In this document: positions 1 through 7,858 of the stretch, in pieces
Layout: each line of letters begins with the position of its first letter
How positions within the stretch are numbered: the first letter of the stretch is position 1
NCBI GenBank assembly: GCA_029218405.1
Contig: JAQXRG010000124.1
Span: 1-64,000, forward strand
Length of the DNA: 64,000 nt
DNA from: Bacteroidales bacterium
Lineage (GTDB): Bacteria; Bacteroidota; Bacteroidia; Bacteroidales; Bacteroidaceae
Direction of reading: 5' to 3'
The notes under the pieces: model-generated
The model's input: the letters and a program-made list of their open reading frames with translations, nothing else
The model's database searches: none
Told to the model about the DNA's origin: nothing
Position numbers and translations under genes: made by a program

Positions 1-1
1 G

Positions 2-2839
2 TCCATGATGGAGAAACTGGCCAACCAGACTGCCGCACTGGAGCTGCAGAAGACCGCTCTGGAGGAATACAAGGCCGAGATGGAGGCCGCTGACCTTGAC
101 CGTGACGGCAAGATCGGTGCAAACGCCGAGACCATCGCCGCCAACAAGGAGGCTGCTGACAAGGCTATCGCTGACCTGAACACCCTGCTGGAAACGGAAG
201 TGAAGGGCCTGAACGACAAGATTGACGCACTCGACGAACGTATCAAGGCTTTGGAGGCCGGCGTGAGCGAAGCCGACTGGCAGACCATCAAGAAGGAAAT
301 CGAGGACGCCAACAAGGAAGTGACCACCGCTTACGAAAAGGCTGACAAGGCGTTGGAAAAGAAGATTGATGACCTGCAGGAACTGCTTGAAAAGAACTTT
401 GGCAATGACCTGGTGACACTGACCTCTTCTGTCAACACCATGGTGACCAATGTTGCGTTCGCTTGGGAAATAAATAATGTTGTTCTTACTCAGAACTTCC
501 CGCTGATGACTGCTATCGAGAAGAGTGCTGTCTTCGGTGGCGAAGGCATCGAAAACTCCATCACCTTCACTGACGGTAATCAGTACCACGTAGGCAAGGA
601 TTTCTATATCCGTGTATCTCCTGCCAGTGCCACTATCACCAAAGAGATGATTTCTTTGGTCAACACCCAAGGTGGCAGTCTGGACGGCATTGTGAAGGTG
701 ACCAACGTTGAGCGTTACAACGGACTGCTTTCTGCCTCCCGTGCCGCTAATGTTCCCAACGGTATCTGGAAGGTTTCCGTAAAGGCTGAGAACTATAATG
801 CGGACGCATTCAAGGCCGCCACGAAAGATGGTAATAAGACTATCCTGTACGCCGTAGCTATTGACAGCAAGGCCGGCAGCAACGAGAACGAAAGCCGTGC
901 GGTTGTTTCTCCGTTCACACTCGGATTCGCACATGAGGCTTATCGGGCTCAGACAGAACTGAACTTCAACGTCAACAATGTGGCTGTTGCTGATATCCAG
1001 AACAGATACGATTCTCAAGACCTGGAAGACAGCAATACAAAGGAACTCAAGTGGTATACTACAGATAATGACCGTTACCCGATTCCTGCCGTTGTCGTTA
1101 CAAACAACAACACGGCTGATGACGCAAATGATAATCGTTCAGCATCACGAAATATACCGCTTCTGCCTGCCGTACAGGGAGAGAACATCACCATCAAGCT
1201 GGATGGGGCAGCCGACTATAGCAGCAATATCCGCGCCATGTATGTCACGTTGGATAAAGATTATACTACCGCCAACGATCCCTCTGAAATCGTGGCATGG
1301 GAAGCATACGAGTACACCAACCTGAACAAGGTGGTGGAAGGCAAGGAGATTAGTATCAAGGTGGACAGCAAGCGTTCCATCCGCGACATCATCGGTTTCC
1401 GTGTCTATGCCGTGAACTACGACGGTACTATGGTTGACCCGGACGGTAAGGCATTCTATGTGAAGATTGGTATGGACGGCGTGACTATCCCGGCTACAGC
1501 CACTGAAGTTGTCGCTACATATCCTGAGTATTCTATGAATCCGTGGTCTACGACCTATGAGTTCGCTGAAGATACCTTCAGCAGCATCCGTGGCATCAAG
1601 AGCATCACTTCCTTCGAATGGACAGCTGATGGTATCGGTTCTGAATGGCAGAATACTCCCAATATTAAACATTGGGATGCCAACGGCTTCAAGGTACAGT
1701 TGGTAGATAAGAATGACAATTCAGTTTGGACTTCTACTGAAACGGATGTAGTTGTAAGTGCAAATGGTAAGACACTGACCATCACTCCGCAAAGCCCTGT
1801 TGACCTCTCTGCGGTTGTGGGTATCAAGACCCAATTCAACCATGGCTTGAAGTATATCGTTGATAACAGATCACTCAAGGGTACATTGGTGATGAAGGAT
1901 GCTGACGGCTTCGCTATCGCAACGATGGAGGTAACTGCCAAGAAGGTATTGCCTGCTACAGCTCCTGCAAACTTCACCGTGAAGGCCGGTCAGATTGTTG
2001 GTGGCGTACACTATGCTTATCTGGAGCCTACACAAGTAGGTGGTGTTGTAGTAGGTCAGCAGAAGTTGACTCGTGTATTCAATAATTGGGTGGATTTCAA
2101 CTCAAGCAACACTTTGGCTAACTATTACAACGCCATCTTTGAGAATGCTCAATTGGATAGCAATAGCGGCGAATACACCCAGTCGTTGATGACGGGAGCT
2201 AACTATAGCATCCCCGCTGATTTGGTGGACAATACGACACAGCATGCCACTTCCATCCAGTACATCTATCCGGGTGTCAGCACGGCTTCGCCCACGAATA
2301 TGGCTAATGATAAAGCTGTTACCGTGAAGCAGTTCAATACCGTATTCTGTAGCATCTTCCACGAGAATGTAATGTCTTGGAGATGGGCTACAGGAACTGA
2401 ACTGGGATGGTATCAGAAACCAGAGAATGGTAAGTGGTACCGCGATGCAGCTTATACTACTGAGGCAATCCTTCCGAAGGAGCGTTTCGTTTACGGATGT
2501 GATGACTTCACAATCGGAGTAGAAGCTATTTTCGGTAACAATACCTTTAATGCTACCGATTACAGCAAGAGTCTCAAGGACTTGATTAGCAAATTGAATT
2601 GGAACGGTGCAAAAGCTGAGTTGATCAGTAAGGAAACAGGTACTGTAGACTACTTCAAGATTACTATTTCTGATTCTAATGGTAACAAGATTTTGAACAT
2701 TAAGAAGAAAGCCAATACTCAAAATCCTGTAGCTGATGTTCCGTCTGAATTGCGGTTGACAGTTAAGGATAAATTCGGAAAACCTGTTGTTATCAAGTTG
2801 GATGTAACAGTGTATAAGGATCGCGTTTCTAACAACTAA
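2..2839 (+). CDS. Large surface/cell-wall-like protein with N-terminal coiled coil, 5' truncated by window edge
   Basis: Open frame from window edge to TAA at 2839; N-terminus rich in A/E/K/D heptads (KIDALDERIKALEAG), C-terminal part beta-rich; no upstream stop visible. Confidence 0.75.
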   Translation, partial: SMMEKLANQTAALELQKTALEEYKAEMEAADLDRDGKIGANAETIAANKEAADKAIADLNTLLETEVKGLNDKIDALDERIKALEAGVSEADWQTIKKEIEDANKEVTTAYEKADKALEKKIDDLQELLEKNFGNDLVTLTSSVNTMVTNVAFAWEINNVVLTQNFPLMTAIEKSAVFGGEGIENSITFTDGNQYHVGKDFYIRVSPASATITKEMISLVNTQGGSLDGIVKVTNVERYNGLLSASRAANVPNGIWKVSVKAENYNADAFKAATKDGNKTILYAVAIDSKAGSNENESRAVVSPFTLGFAHEAYRAQTELNFNVNNVAVADIQNRYDSQDLEDSNTKELKWYTTDNDRYPIPAVVVTNNNTADDANDNRSASRNIPLLPAVQGENITIKLDGAADYSSNIRAMYVTLDKDYTTANDPSEIVAWEAYEYTNLNKVVEGKEISIKVDSKRSIRDIIGFRVYAVNYDGTMVDPDGKAFYVKIGMDGVTIPATATEVVATYPEYSMNPWSTTYEFAEDTFSSIRGIKSITSFEWTADGIGSEWQNTPNIKHWDANGFKVQLVDKNDNSVWTSTETDVVVSANGKTLTITPQSPVDLSAVVGIKTQFNHGLKYIVDNRSLKGTLVMKDADGFAIATMEVTAKKVLPATAPANFTVKAGQIVGGVHYAYLEPTQVGGVVVGQQKLTRVFNNWVDFNSSNTLANYYNAIFENAQLDSNSGEYTQSLMTGANYSIPADLVDNTTQHATSIQYIYPGVSTASPTNMANDKAVTVKQFNTVFCSIFHENVMSWRWATGTELGWYQKPENGKWYRDAAYTTEAILPKERFVYGCDDFTIGVEAIFGNNTFNATDYSKSLKDLISKLNWNGAKAELISKETGTVDYFKITISDSNGNKILNIKKKANTQNPVADVPSELRLTVKDKFGKPVVIKLDVTVYKDRVSNN

Positions 2840-2860
2840 TCAAAATCATCACTCTATTAG

Positions 2861-2901
2861 CAAGGCGGCTCTCTCCCCACAGGAGGCGGGCCGCCTTCTT
2901 G
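2861..2901 (+). terminator. Rho-independent-like hairpin after the surface protein gene
   Basis: gcaaggcggc...gccgcctt(c)ttgc inverted repeat just downstream of the stop codon. Confidence 0.5.
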
Positions 2902-2904
2902 CGG

Positions 2905-3247
2905 TACGCTCGGCATGAGCATTGTCTAACGGGTGCAAGTCCCGAAGCCACCCTAATAGCGGGAAGGCTATACCCCAAGGCAAGGGTGTCCATCGTGAGG
3001 CGGAATCTGAAGGGAGCCGTCGGCAAACATCTGGCATAACGAACAGAAACTTCATACAAGGCATTTGACCGTGGTTAACCGTATGGTGCAGCAAACCATC
3101 AACCAGGTATTGACTATCATCTACGAGCTTCAGTTCTTCAGCTTCCGCCCGAGAAGCGGATGTCTGAACGCACAGCGAGAGGTACAGAAGACGGTTGATG
3201 AAAGCTACAGGTCCGTCAACATGAAAGTAGGAGATGAACACCTATAA
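2905..3247 (+). pseudogene. Degenerate group II intron: 5' ribozyme (domain I) fragment fused to a fragment of its reverse transcriptase
   Basis: Group II intron domain I-like string ggcatgagcattgtctaacgggtgcaagtcccg...ggcaagggtgtccatcgtgaggcggaatctgaagggagccgtcggcaaacatctgg...gaacagaaac, followed by an RT-like peptide VNRMVQQTINQVLTIIYELQF..FRPRSGCLNAQREVQKTVDE (cf. RT motif FGFRPGRxxHDAL); no catalytic YADD, no domain V. Confidence 0.75.
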
Positions 3248-3320
3248 ATAGCGTTTACCTCCTACTCGTTCCAAAGAACCTGCTTTCGGGGTCAAGCCTT
3301 TATCATATCCGTCTTCTTGA

Positions 3321-4613
3321 CTACAGGGCATATAACACGGCGAACAGGGGGATGTTCTCCATCCACGTCTGGTCCCGGTAATCGGACATGGACAGTCGCA
3401 CGCCTTTCATCCCCTCATGGGCGGCTACAAAATGGCTGAGCGACTTCGCCTTCACGTTCTCCTCCGCCTTCACCTCGACAGGAAGTAGGCGGCCTCCCTT
3501 CTGCACGAGGAAGTCCAGCTCCCCGTCACTCCTTTCACTGCTCCAGTAATACACCTGCAGGTCCTCCCTTGCCACCATCTGCTGCAGCACATATTGTTCC
3601 GTGAACATTCCCTTGAGCTCCTCAAAGACCTGGTTGCCTATCAGCATCATGTCTGCGGGCGCTCCGCTCAGGGCGGCCAGCAGTCCCAGGTCCAGGAAGA
3701 ACAGCTTGAAGGCGGAGAGGTCCTCGTAGAACTTCAGGGGGACACCCGCTTTCCGGACCCGCGGCACCTTCGTCAGTATGCCACAGTCCATCAGCCACTG
3801 GATGGCTACCTCGAACTCGGCGGCACGGGCACCTTTCTTGAGCACGCCATAGATGAACTTCCTGTTCTCCTTCGCCAGCTGGGAGGGGATGGAGTTCAGC
3901 ACCATCAGTATCCGCTGCACGTCGGAGGTCGGAGCGTGCTTGGACACGTCATTCGCGTACGCGGTCAGTATGTTCTCCTGTATCCGCCGCACCTTCGCCA
4001 GGTTGCCTTCCTGCACATAGCTGAAGACGGCCTCCGGCATCCCACCCACATAGTAGTATTGCCGCAGGAGGTCTATGAACTTGGATTTCAGTATCTTCAG
4101 GAGCTGCCAGTCCGGACATGGCAACAGCCGTGCCAGCGGCTCGTTGCCCGTCGCCCACAGGAACTCCTCAAAGTCCAGCGGATGGATGTCCAGCATGTCT
4201 ACCTTCCCGACCGGAAACGAGGTGCCCGGATGGAGCGCTATGCCCAAGAGGGACCCTGCCACCATCACATGGTATTCGGGAGCGTTCTCACAGAAGTACT
4301 TGAGTACGCCCAGCCCCCTGTTTACCTCTTGTATCTCGTCCAGGATAATCAGTGTCTCGCCAGGCCGGGGGATAACCCCTGTCAGTGCCTGCAGGGCGGT
4401 GAGGATGCGTGGCACGTCATAATCGGTATCGAAAATGCCCCGCAACCGTTCGTCAATGTCAAAATTGGCGTAAAGTACACTGGCGTACTCCCTGCTGCCG
4501 AACTCTTTCATCAGCCAGGTTTTCCCTACCTGACGTGCTCCTTTGAGAATCAGCGGCTTCCTGTGCGGGTCCTGTTTCCATTCCAATAGTCGGGTATATG
4601 CTTTTCGTTTCAT
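3321..4613 (-). CDS. AAA family ATPase, AAA_14 + DUF4143 type
   Basis: Walker A LKGARQVGKTWL, Walker B LIILDEIQ, C-terminal DUF4143-like region with VEVKAEENVKAKSL; ATG at 4613. Confidence 0.85.
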   Translation of the reverse strand: MKRKAYTRLLEWKQDPHRKPLILKGARQVGKTWLMKEFGSREYASVLYANFDIDERLRGIFDTDYDVPRILTALQALTGVIPRPGETLIILDEIQEVNRGLGVLKYFCENAPEYHVMVAGSLLGIALHPGTSFPVGKVDMLDIHPLDFEEFLWATGNEPLARLLPCPDWQLLKILKSKFIDLLRQYYYVGGMPEAVFSYVQEGNLAKVRRIQENILTAYANDVSKHAPTSDVQRILMVLNSIPSQLAKENRKFIYGVLKKGARAAEFEVAIQWLMDCGILTKVPRVRKAGVPLKFYEDLSAFKLFFLDLGLLAALSGAPADMMLIGNQVFEELKGMFTEQYVLQQMVAREDLQVYYWSSERSDGELDFLVQKGGRLLPVEVKAEENVKAKSLSHFVAAHEGMKGVRLSMSDYRDQTWMENIPLFAVLYAL

Positions 4614-4617
4614 GACT

Positions 4618-4700
4618 ACACTTTTTCGGATGAATAATTGCCACAAAGATACACTTTTTCGGACGAATCATCACTATAACTGCCCACTTTTTCGGACGAA
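4618..4700. repeat. Three direct repeats (cactttttcggaYgaa) at exact 33-bp spacing upstream of the AAA_14 ATPase
   Basis: Copies aligned on 'cac' at 4619, 4652 and 4685. Confidence 0.8.
4644..4651 (-). promoter_or_regulatory. Bacteroidota -7 box (TATCTTTG) of the AAA_14 ATPase gene
   Basis: Minus strand TATCTTTG, matches TAnnTTTG, about 30 bp upstream of ATG. Confidence 0.5.
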
Positions 4701-4874
4701 CAGGGAATCAAGTGAAGATGCCCCGAATAGAACTCCAGCAGGGACTATACGTCACTTGGTGTCGAACTTGATGAGGCAGGTCATCCAATGCATTAATCGG
4801 AAAATGGTGTAGGTGACTGCAACTTGTACAAAAATCCTGGTAGAGAAGCAGCGGCGGGTAATTTGGCCGGGTCT

Positions 4875-5104
4875 GAGAATGCCTGTGCTGAGGTTACAAG
4901 AATGCCTGTCGTTACGGTACAACGACAGGCATTCTTGTTCTGTAACGACAGGCATCGTCAGGAGGTAACAACAGGCATTCTTCCACCGTAACAACCGCAG
5001 TTGTGACGGTCTCACGAACGAAGTCATGAGCTCCTCATGAACCCGTTCGTCAGCCCCTCACGAACCCGTTCATGAGGGAGTGACAAACCCAGTCGTGAGC
5101 AGGC
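4875..5104. repeat. 23-bp-period tandem array A (10 units), semi-palindromic degenerate units
   Basis: Units at 4875, 4898, 4921, 4944, 4967, 4990, 5013, 5036, 5059, 5082, all 23 bp; e.g. aagaatgcctgtcgttacggtac, aacgacaggcattcttgttctgt, cacgaacccgttcatgagggagt. Confidence 0.9.
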
Positions 5105-5914
5105 TTATTTCGGCAGGCCGAAGGCAACCGTCATCTCGTGCATCTGCTCGTCCGTCATGCCCTCCGGCTCGAAGCCCATGGTGCGGGCGTTCAGGTAAAT
5201 CTGGGCCGCCTTGGAGAGTACGTCAATCTGGTCGAAGGCATCCATCACATCGTCGCCTACGGCAAACACACCGTGCTTTTCCCACATCACTACATCGTAG
5301 TCATCGAGCTCGGCCAAGGTAGCTTCCGCCAGGTCCACCGAGCTGGGCATCTTGTAAGGTACGATGCCCACGCCGCGCGGACAGAAGGCCTTGGTTTCCG
5401 GAATCATGCTCCACAGCAGGTGGGTCATGGCGTCCTTCTCTAAGAACCGTTTGTTGTGCGTCATGGCCACTAGGTCGATGGGGTGCGTGTGCACGGTCGC
5501 CTTCTTGGCGCCACCCTGGCTGATGAGCCAGTTGTGGACAGACAGGTGTGCGGCCACTTCGGAAGTGGGCACCACGGTCTGGTCGGCGATGATGACATAG
5601 CTGGCGCAGTCGTCGCAGATGCGGATGATGGAGCCGTTCGCCATCGGCCAGCGGGCCAGGTCGCGCATGCGCTTGCCGGTGCCCTTGCAGTAGAAATAGC
5701 AGCCCTTCAGGTGGGGGAGGGTAGCGCCGATGGACTTCGGCTCGGTGAGGGCCGGCAGCTGGCGGATCTCGTCGTCCACAAATTCAGTCACGTTGATGGT
5801 AATGTTGCCGCCGTTGCGCTCGGCCCAACCTTTCTGCCACAGATAGCCGGCAACTTCGGCTACTTGGTTGATTTCATGGGCCAATGCGGGGCGTCCTTCA
5901 AGAATTGATTTCAT
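5105..5914 (-). CDS. rhaD: Rhamnulose-1-phosphate aldolase
   Basis: 269 aa class II aldolase fold, NGGNITINVTEF, HTHPIDLVAMTH, WEKHGVFAVG. Confidence 0.9.
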   Translation of the reverse strand: MKSILEGRPALAHEINQVAEVAGYLWQKGWAERNGGNITINVTEFVDDEIRQLPALTEPKSIGATLPHLKGCYFYCKGTGKRMRDLARWPMANGSIIRICDDCASYVIIADQTVVPTSEVAAHLSVHNWLISQGGAKKATVHTHPIDLVAMTHNKRFLEKDAMTHLLWSMIPETKAFCPRGVGIVPYKMPSSVDLAEATLAELDDYDVVMWEKHGVFAVGDDVMDAFDQIDVLSKAAQIYLNARTMGFEPEGMTDEQMHEMTVAFGLPK

Positions 5915-6018
5915 ATATTGTTGGTCATTTAAAGTTAATACTTTCCAAAGTTACAAAGAGTTTTGCTGAAACACAACGATTCACAGCGTTTTTTTTGCGC
6001 CGTGTGTCCCGGCGACGG

Positions 6019-7506
6019 TCATCGTCCGCCGATGCACTGCAGGTAGCGGCCGTAAGCGGCGTTCCAGCTGTCCGCGTCGGTGGGCAGGAACTCCATCGGC
6101 TGCACGTTGGCCGAGATGACCCGGCGCATGTCCGCCAAGGACGAGACGGCTCCCGCCGCCTTGGCCTGCAGCATGATGTTGCCGATGCTGGTGGCTTCGC
6201 TCGGACCGGCATAGACCGGCAGTCCGATGGCGTTGGCCGTGAACTGGTCGAGCAGCTGGTTGCGCGAGCCGCCGCCGATGATGTGGAGCTTGCGGAGCGG
6301 GTGGTCGGACAGCTGGTGGAACACGTCGAGGGTCTCGCGGTACTTCATGGCCAAGCTCTCGAAGATGACCCGGATGAACTCGCCGTGCGTCCGCGGGGCC
6401 CGTTCCTGGCCGGTGCGGGCGCAGTAGTCCAGGATGGCCTGGGGCATGTGGGCGGGATTGGTGAAGCAGGGGTCGGACGGGTTGATGAAGCAGCGGAAGG
6501 GTTCGGCCTCCTCGGCCAGCGCCACCATCTGCGGGTAGGAGTATTCGGTGCCCTCCTTGCGCCACTGCTTGAGGCATTGCTCCACGATCCAGAGGCCGGT
6601 GATGTTCTTCAGCAGCCGGATGGTGCCGTCCACGCCGCCTTCGTTCGTAATATTATAATGTGTGGTCTGCTCGTTGATGACCGGTCCCTGCGACTCGATG
6701 CCCATGAGCGACCAGGTGCCCGAGCTGAGGTAGGCGAAGTCGGGGTCGGAAGCGGGGATGGCGGCCACCGCCGATGCGGTGTCGTGTCCGGCCACCGCGA
6801 TGACGGGCACCGGGTCTATCTGCAGCTCCTCGCACAGTTCCTGGCGGAGCAGGCCGATGCGGTGTCCCGGCTCGACCATCGTGCCGAACAGCTCGGGACG
6901 GATGCCGGCGGCCTTCATCAGCTCCTCGTCCATCCGCCGGGTGGAGGGGTTGAGCAGCTGCGAGGTGGAGGCGATGGTGTATTCGGTCACCATCTCGCCG
7001 GTGAGCAGGTACGACAGGGCATCGGGCATGAAGAGCAGGCGCCGGGCGTGGCGCAGGTGGAAGTCGTCGCGGCGGGCCAGCGCGTAGAGCTGGAAGAGCG
7101 TGTTGAAGTCCATGTGCTGGAGGCCCGTGCGGGCGTAGAGCTGGTCGGCGGGCATCACCTGTTCGAAGAAGACCTCCTTCTGTCCCACGGTCTGCTGCGG
7201 GTCACGGTAGGCGTAGGGCAGTCCGATGAGGTTGCCGTCGGCGTTGAAGCAGGCCACGTCCACCCCCCAGGTGTCGATGCCGATGGAGGTGATGGGCAGT
7301 TTCTTTTTCGCCACTTCCGCGAGTCCCTTCTTCAGGTGCTCGTACAGCGAGTAGATGTTCCAGTAGAAGTGCCCGTTGAGCGGGAGCATCTGGTTGGGGA
7401 AGCGGGTCACCTCCTCCAGGGTCAGCTGCGTGCCCTGCAGGGTGCCCAGTATGGTCCGGCCGCTGGTGGCGCCGAGGTCGAATGCGATGAAATGTTGAGT
7501 GTCCAT
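6019..7506 (-). CDS. rhaB: Rhamnulokinase
   Basis: FGGY kinase; FIAFDLGATSGRTILG, GIDTWGVDVA, VAGHDTASAVAAIP, HIIGGGSRNQLLDQFTANA. Confidence 0.92.
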   Translation of the reverse strand: MDTQHFIAFDLGATSGRTILGTLQGTQLTLEEVTRFPNQMLPLNGHFYWNIYSLYEHLKKGLAEVAKKKLPITSIGIDTWGVDVACFNADGNLIGLPYAYRDPQQTVGQKEVFFEQVMPADQLYARTGLQHMDFNTLFQLYALARRDDFHLRHARRLLFMPDALSYLLTGEMVTEYTIASTSQLLNPSTRRMDEELMKAAGIRPELFGTMVEPGHRIGLLRQELCEELQIDPVPVIAVAGHDTASAVAAIPASDPDFAYLSSGTWSLMGIESQGPVINEQTTHYNITNEGGVDGTIRLLKNITGLWIVEQCLKQWRKEGTEYSYPQMVALAEEAEPFRCFINPSDPCFTNPAHMPQAILDYCARTGQERAPRTHGEFIRVIFESLAMKYRETLDVFHQLSDHPLRKLHIIGGGSRNQLLDQFTANAIGLPVYAGPSEATSIGNIMLQAKAAGAVSSLADMRRVISANVQPMEFLPTDADSWNAAYGRYLQCIGGR

Positions 7507-7649
7507 ATCTGAATTATTAATAGGGTTAACTGTTGCTACAAAGGTAGGAGGTTTTTGGCATTTTCACGCCATTATTTTGGTTTTTTTCTTGGATTTATGC
7601 GTACATTTTTTTATTGACGCTCTGCGGATGCCCGGCCTTGCTGGGCGCG

Positions 7650-7785
7650 CAGACGAAGTTTGTCTCGCAGCAGACATTCCCGGCGAAGATGGAGATGTGG
7701 CGTCGTGGAGCCGGGGGACTTCAAGGTCTGCATCGGCAGCAGTTCGGAGGATATCCGGTTGGAAAAAGGATTCAGGCTGGACTGA
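7650..7785 (+). pseudogene. Relic of the C-terminal fibronectin-III-like domain of a GH3 beta-glucosidase/xylosidase
   Basis: Translation KFVSQQTFPAKMEM (frame of 7656), frameshift, then VEPGDFKVCIGSSSEDIRLEKGFRLD* (7705-7785); matches the typical GH3 Fn3-like C-terminus (PGxFxVxVGxSSxDIRL). Confidence 0.7.
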
Positions 7786-7802
7786 TTAGGTGAAAAGACT
7801 GG

Positions 7803-7845
7803 AAAAGGGGTGAAAGGGAACGGCGATTCCCCTTCACCCCTTTTT
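7803..7845. terminator. Bidirectional terminator hairpin
   Basis: aaaaggggtgaaagggaa cggcga ttccccttcacccctttt. Confidence 0.65.
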
Positions 7846-7858
7846 CAGGTACAGGGGG

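Noticed and set aside
4752-5027. 91-aa minus ORF over array A (and 57160..57438 + over array B)
   Set aside because: Peptides (RLLRYKNACR, RMPVV) arise from reading through the 23-bp repeats, which are out of frame with codons; no start/RBS support
4875-5104. CRISPR array interpretation of the 23-bp array
   Set aside because: Units diverge throughout, no constant repeat with unique spacers of about 30 bp, no cas genes in the window
5884-7512. 542-aa plus-strand ORF
   Set aside because: Antisense to rhaB; low-complexity V/G/H/R-rich translation produced by codon bias of the real gene
7499-7789. 96-aa plus ORF in the rhaB upstream spacer
   Set aside because: Wrong frame; the meaningful signal there is the frameshifted GH3 C-terminal relic
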